Origin: Deltaproteobacteria bacterium
GTDB taxonomy: Bacteria; Desulfobacterota; Desulfobulbia; Desulfobulbales; Desulfobulbaceae
Reading direction: 5' to 3'
DNA length: 9,595 bases
Assembly (NCBI GenBank): GCA_024277485.1
Contig: JAJRVA010000140.1
Location: 1-9,595 of the forward strand
Position numbers and translations under genes: made by a program. Numbering within the stretch: position 1 is the stretch's first letter; every line of letters begins with the position of its first letter. This document shows positions 6,808 through 9,595 of this stretch, in pieces. Under the pieces are notes generated by a model, which did not search any database, had not been told where the DNA came from, and saw nothing but the letters and a program-made list of their open reading frames with translations.

Positions 6808-8112
6808 ATGCCACCTCCCTCGGAAAAGAGTCTGTTTGAACGTTTTCTCCACTCGCAGTCCTCCGGGTCAATAGTCCTCCTGCTCGCCACCTTTACGGCG
6901 GTTGCCTGGGCCAACTCACCCTGGGCCAATATTTATTACGCCCTAAGTCACCTGGACATCGGCACATATTTTGCCGGCAAGCAGTATCACCTTACCCTCG
7001 ATTACTGGGTCAAAGACGGCCTCATGGCCATTTTCTTTTTTGTTGTCGGCCTTGAAATAAAACGGGAAATCCTGATCGGCGAACTCTCGTCCCTCAGGAA
7101 AGCGGCTCTGCCTGTCATGGCCGCGATCGGGGGCGGCGTGATCCCGGCCCTGATTTATTTTGCCTTCAACCCCGGCGGTCCCGAGGCCAACGGATGGGCA
7201 GTGCCCATGGCCACGGACATTGCCTTTGCCCTTGGGCTGCTGGCGCTCTTCGGCAAAAGGGCCCCCATCGGCCTCAAGGTTTTTCTCACCGCCCTGGCCA
7301 TTGTCGATGACCTTCTGGCAATACTTGTCATCGCCATATTCTATACCGAGACAATCAACCTGACTGCCCTTGCCTTTGCCTGTATTCTGCTTGTCCTGCT
7401 TGGTGTCCTGATACGAACGGACCTCCGCCGTTCCGGCATATTACTGTTCCTGGCCATTCTTATCTGGGCCTGTATTTTTCTTTCCGGAATCCATGCCACG
7501 ATCGCCGGGGTACTCATCGCCATGACCGTCCCGGTCCGTGCATCCATCGGGCCGCAGAAATTTTTTGATATTATCTGCAAACACATGGCCCTGCTCAAGG
7601 AGTCCAAAATAACCCGCGAAAGCATGATCGAAGACAAGGAGCAGCGCCGGGCCATTGAGCAGATCTACCTGACTGCCCGCGAAATGATGCCGGCCGGCAT
7701 TGCCCTTGAAGAAAACCTGCACAGTATCCAGGCTTTCATCATCCTGCCGCTCTTTGCCCTGTTTGCCGCCGGCGTAACCATAGACCAGACCACCCTGGCG
7801 GGATTTCCCGGCAGCGTGGCCATTGGTATCATCTGCGGACTGGTCATCGGCAAGCCCATAGGTATCTGCCTTTTCAGTTACCTGGTTATTGCAAGCGGCA
7901 GGGCGGAGTTGCCCCGCGGCATGAACTGGGGCCAGTTGCTGGGAGTATCCTGTCTCGGCGGCATCGGCTTTACCATGTCGATCTTTATCAGCGAGCTGGC
8001 CTTTATCGAGAACGCCATGATTGACGATGCAAAAATTGCCATTTTCGCGGCTTCCATTCTGGCCGCGATAGCAGGCGCTTTCATTCTTCACAAGACACTG
8101 CCCGCGAAATAA
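6808..8112 (+). CDS. nhaA: Na+/H+ antiporter NhaA
   Basis: NhaA is an inner-membrane antiporter that expels one Na+ (or Li+) in exchange for two H+, serving pH and sodium homeostasis. The 434-residue protein shows the family core: FFFVVGLEIKRE at 76-87, ATDIAFALG at 135-143 with D137, ALAIVDDLLAI at 162-172 with the ion-binding pair D167/D168 (E. coli D163/D164), SGIHATIAGVL at 226-236, ILPLFALFAAGV at 312-323, and IGKPIGI at 347-353 with K349 (E. coli K300). About 45 residues more than in E. coli lie mainly in a polar, charged loop at about 247-303, a variation known in the longer NhaA proteins. About 12 membrane segments are expected. The start at 6808 has a modest CAGG site 7 bases upstream. 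It follows the small zinc-finger protein and converges with the transporter gene 52 bases away. No nhaR-type regulator is present here. Confidence 0.97.
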   Translation: MPPPSEKSLFERFLHSQSSGSIVLLLATFTAVAWANSPWANIYYALSHLDIGTYFAGKQYHLTLDYWVKDGLMAIFFFVVGLEIKREILIGELSSLRKAALPVMAAIGGGVIPALIYFAFNPGGPEANGWAVPMATDIAFALGLLALFGKRAPIGLKVFLTALAIVDDLLAILVIAIFYTETINLTALAFACILLVLLGVLIRTDLRRSGILLFLAILIWACIFLSGIHATIAGVLIAMTVPVRASIGPQKFFDIICKHMALLKESKITRESMIEDKEQRRAIEQIYLTAREMMPAGIALEENLHSIQAFIILPLFALFAAGVTIDQTTLAGFPGSVAIGIICGLVIGKPIGICLFSYLVIASGRAELPRGMNWGQLLGVSCLGGIGFTMSIFISELAFIENAMIDDAKIAIFAASILAAIAGAFILHKTLPAK

Positions 8113-8164
8113 TACCATCCAGGCAGACAGGCAGGAATGTTTGCCGCGGTTCTACCCCCCCGCT

Positions 8165-9337
8165 CTACGAAAGATGATTGCGGAAAAAAACTGACAGCAT
8201 GACAATACCCAGGGCGGCCATCACAGCCATGCCCGTCACCATGGCACCCCACCCGTAACGCTCATAAAACAGTCCCGGGATATACATGCCCGCCACCCCG
8301 CCGCTGTAATAACTTGAAACATACAAGCCGCTTGCCAGGCCGCGATACTGCCCGGACTTCCTGTTGACCACTGCGGTTGCAACGGTGTGGACAAGAAACA
8401 TGGCTCCGCAGAATGGAAAAAGCAGCACAAACAGAAGCCCGGCATGGGGCACCAGCATGGCCAGCAGTACCAGCAGAAAAAGGAAGTAGCCGGGGATCAT
8501 GACCCGTGCTTCAGACCCGGCCTGCCTGATAATTTTTCCTGCTCCCATGGATGTGACAATTCCGGTTATGTAGCCGCAATACATGATACCGGTAAGCAGG
8601 CCGGACCTGTATCCGGCAAGCTCAACCGTCCTGAAGGGAAGAAAATTGAGCGTGCCGCAGAACACAAAAAACAGGCAGAATACGGCAAGATACACCGGCA
8701 GGCACGGCCTGACCTTGAGGAAGGAAGATATATCAGCCACCGCGGCGAGCTGCTTTGCTCCTTTCCCTCCTCCGGCGCCTGCGGGACGAACCATAAAAAA
8801 ACAACCGTATAGCAGAGCGGCCAGGACGAAATAGAAAATACGCCAGTCAACAATGACACTGCTTGTCCCGGCAAGCAGACGCCCCAGGAACCCTCCGGAA
8901 ATTGTTGCCGCCACATACAGGGACATTGCCTGCTGCAAACCACCATCCTCCCTGCCGGAACCGGCAAGAAAGGCCATCACGGCCGTGAGCGAGGCCGGTA
9001 TAAACAGTCCCTGGAGAAACCTGACAACAAGCAGTTGCGGAAAGCTCTGGGCAAGGCCGGTCAGAAGAGTGAGAAACGCAAGTATGATCAAAGACAGGCG
9101 CAGCACCGTTATGGGTTGAATATAGCTTAACAGGTACCCGTAGGAAAGCGGCGCAACTGCCAGGGGCAGCATGGTCACCGCCATGAGCAGGGCAGAAGAA
9201 GACTCGCTGAGACCGTACAGGTCGGCAAAAAAAGGGAGCAGGGGCTGGGGGGAATACAGCACAAAGACATTCAGGGCCGCAGCGGTTAACACCCGGAAAT
9301 GTCCGGACAGAGGACCGTTTTTACCAGATGCCTTCAA
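8165..9337 (-). CDS. MFS transporter, YnfM-like
   Basis: This is an integral membrane transporter of the major facilitator superfamily, with about 12 hydrophobic segments and a polar, Gly/Lys-rich central loop (residues about 184-208). Family clues are YSPQPLLPFFADLYGLS near the first segment, GGFLGRLLAG (148-157) followed by DWRIFYF (164-170), and GLYVSSYYSGGVAG at 337-350. These resemble the E. coli YnfM group. The typical motif A between segments 2 and 3 is degenerate. The substrate is unknown. The open frame extends upstream to 9511, but that part is out of frame with the real radical SAM gene and should be dropped. TTG 9337 gives 390 residues with a basic N-terminus before the first segment; GTG 9292 is an alternative. 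The start overlaps the radical SAM gene by 17 bases, suggesting coupled translation. It ends in TAG, the only TAG-terminated gene here besides the interrupted lipoprotein frame. Confidence 0.82.
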   Translation of the reverse strand: MKASGKNGPLSGHFRVLTAAALNVFVLYSPQPLLPFFADLYGLSESSSALLMAVTMLPLAVAPLSYGYLLSYIQPITVLRLSLIILAFLTLLTGLAQSFPQLLVVRFLQGLFIPASLTAVMAFLAGSGREDGGLQQAMSLYVAATISGGFLGRLLAGTSSVIVDWRIFYFVLAALLYGCFFMVRPAGAGGGKGAKQLAAVADISSFLKVRPCLPVYLAVFCLFFVFCGTLNFLPFRTVELAGYRSGLLTGIMYCGYITGIVTSMGAGKIIRQAGSEARVMIPGYFLFLLVLLAMLVPHAGLLFVLLFPFCGAMFLVHTVATAVVNRKSGQYRGLASGLYVSSYYSGGVAGMYIPGLFYERYGWGAMVTGMAVMAALGIVMLSVFFRNHLS

Positions 9338-9595
9338 TGCCTGCACCGCACTGAGAGCATTTCCCCTGGTCGACGCGCATAGCCGTGATACTGAAACCGT
9401 AACGGCTGACAAGCTCTGCGCCGCAGGCGGGACAGAAGGTGTTTTCTCCCCCTCTCCCGGGGACATTGCCCTCGTACACGTAGCGCAGGCCTTCCGCGAG
9501 CCCGATGTCACGGGCCTTCTGCAGATTTTCCAGCGGGGTCGGGTTTCTATCCGTTAACCTGTAGGTGGGATAAAAGGCCGTAACATGCCACGGCA
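9321..9595 (-). CDS. amrS: AmmeMemoRadiSam radical SAM enzyme, C-terminus (partial)
   Basis: The gene enters from the right edge; 90 residues and a TAA (9321-9323) are visible. The translation begins PWHVTAFYPTYRLTDRNPTP and continues with ARDIGLAEGLRYVYEGNVPG, and then a zinc-ribbon-like end: FCPACG near residues 58-63 of the fragment and CSQCG about 20 residues later, ending GIW. This matches the C-terminal region of the PflA-related radical SAM protein of the AmmeMemoRadiSam system (partners AMMECR1 and Memo). The radical SAM CxxxCxxC motif lies outside the window. The system's reaction is not established. The frame overlaps the start of the downstream transporter by about 17 bases, so both are probably in one transcript. 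Confidence 0.85.
   Translation of the reverse strand, partial: PWHVTAFYPTYRLTDRNPTPLENLQKARDIGLAEGLRYVYEGNVPGRGGENTFCPACGAELVSRYGFSITAMRVDQGKCSQCGAGIEGIW

Noticed and set aside
6384..6839. A 151-codon frame overlapping the zinc-finger gene
   Set aside because: It has low-complexity, Ser/Arg/Pro-rich content typical of a shadow frame, and it overlaps both real genes.
8113..8164. Bidirectional terminator between nhaA and the MFS gene
   Set aside because: Only a weak GGCA/TGCC pairing and no T-run are visible.
8165..8167. TAG at the end of the MFS gene as a recoded codon
   Set aside because: The protein already has a normal end. Reading on would add about 28 residues of non-family sequence running antisense into nhaA.
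9338..9511. Upstream extension of the MFS transporter to ATG 9511
   Set aside because: It overlaps a real, in-family radical SAM C-terminus in another frame. The extension has no membrane character and no family match.

Overview
The window is ordinary bacterial chromosome at roughly 50-55% GC. It carries dense, short-spaced genes and no sign of mobile elements, CRISPR arrays or prophage. The gene set suggests an anaerobic, selenoprotein-making member of Desulfobacterota (Desulfobulbus/Desulfobacter-like). That set is a pilus-type secretin, SecB, a separate GlyQ, a selenocysteine tRNA, NhaA and an AmmeMemoRadiSam radical SAM protein. The taxon is an inference from gene style, not proven. No stretch over 300 bases lacks a gene.

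Left part (1-1206, + strand): the last codons of a secretin are followed by a lipoprotein gene. The lipoprotein reading frame is cut once, by an in-frame TAG at 578-580, and then continues in the same frame to 1138. A strong hairpin terminator at 1173-1206 closes this unit.

Middle left (1205-5134, - strand): three genes point leftwards in the order CoA-binding protein, uvrA (nucleotide excision repair), secB (export chaperone). The gaps of about 90-100 bases are large enough for internal promoters.

Centre (5160-6285): glyQ (glycyl-tRNA synthetase alpha chain) runs rightwards from a good sigma70-type promoter. It is not followed by glyS. Instead it converges on selC, the UCA-anticodon tRNA for selenocysteine on the - strand. 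The selC promoter overlaps a divergent promoter that reads rightwards.

Right part (6311-9595): the rightward promoter serves a small zinc-finger-like protein (His-x3-Cys-x2-Cys plus an N-terminal Cys) and then nhaA, a Na+/H+ antiporter. Facing these from the right edge are the C-terminal end of an AmmeMemoRadiSam radical SAM protein and a YnfM-like major facilitator transporter, whose start probably overlaps the end of the radical SAM gene.

The most interesting signal is the pairing of a TAG-interrupted but otherwise intact lipoprotein gene with a genome that decodes UGA as selenocysteine and strongly prefers TAA. Nine of the ten genes whose ends are visible stop with TAA, one with TAG and none with TGA. 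The TAG could be a simple nonsense mutation, a sequencing error, or recoding (suppression or pyrrolysine). The window cannot decide among these. I see no clearly new multi-gene system.
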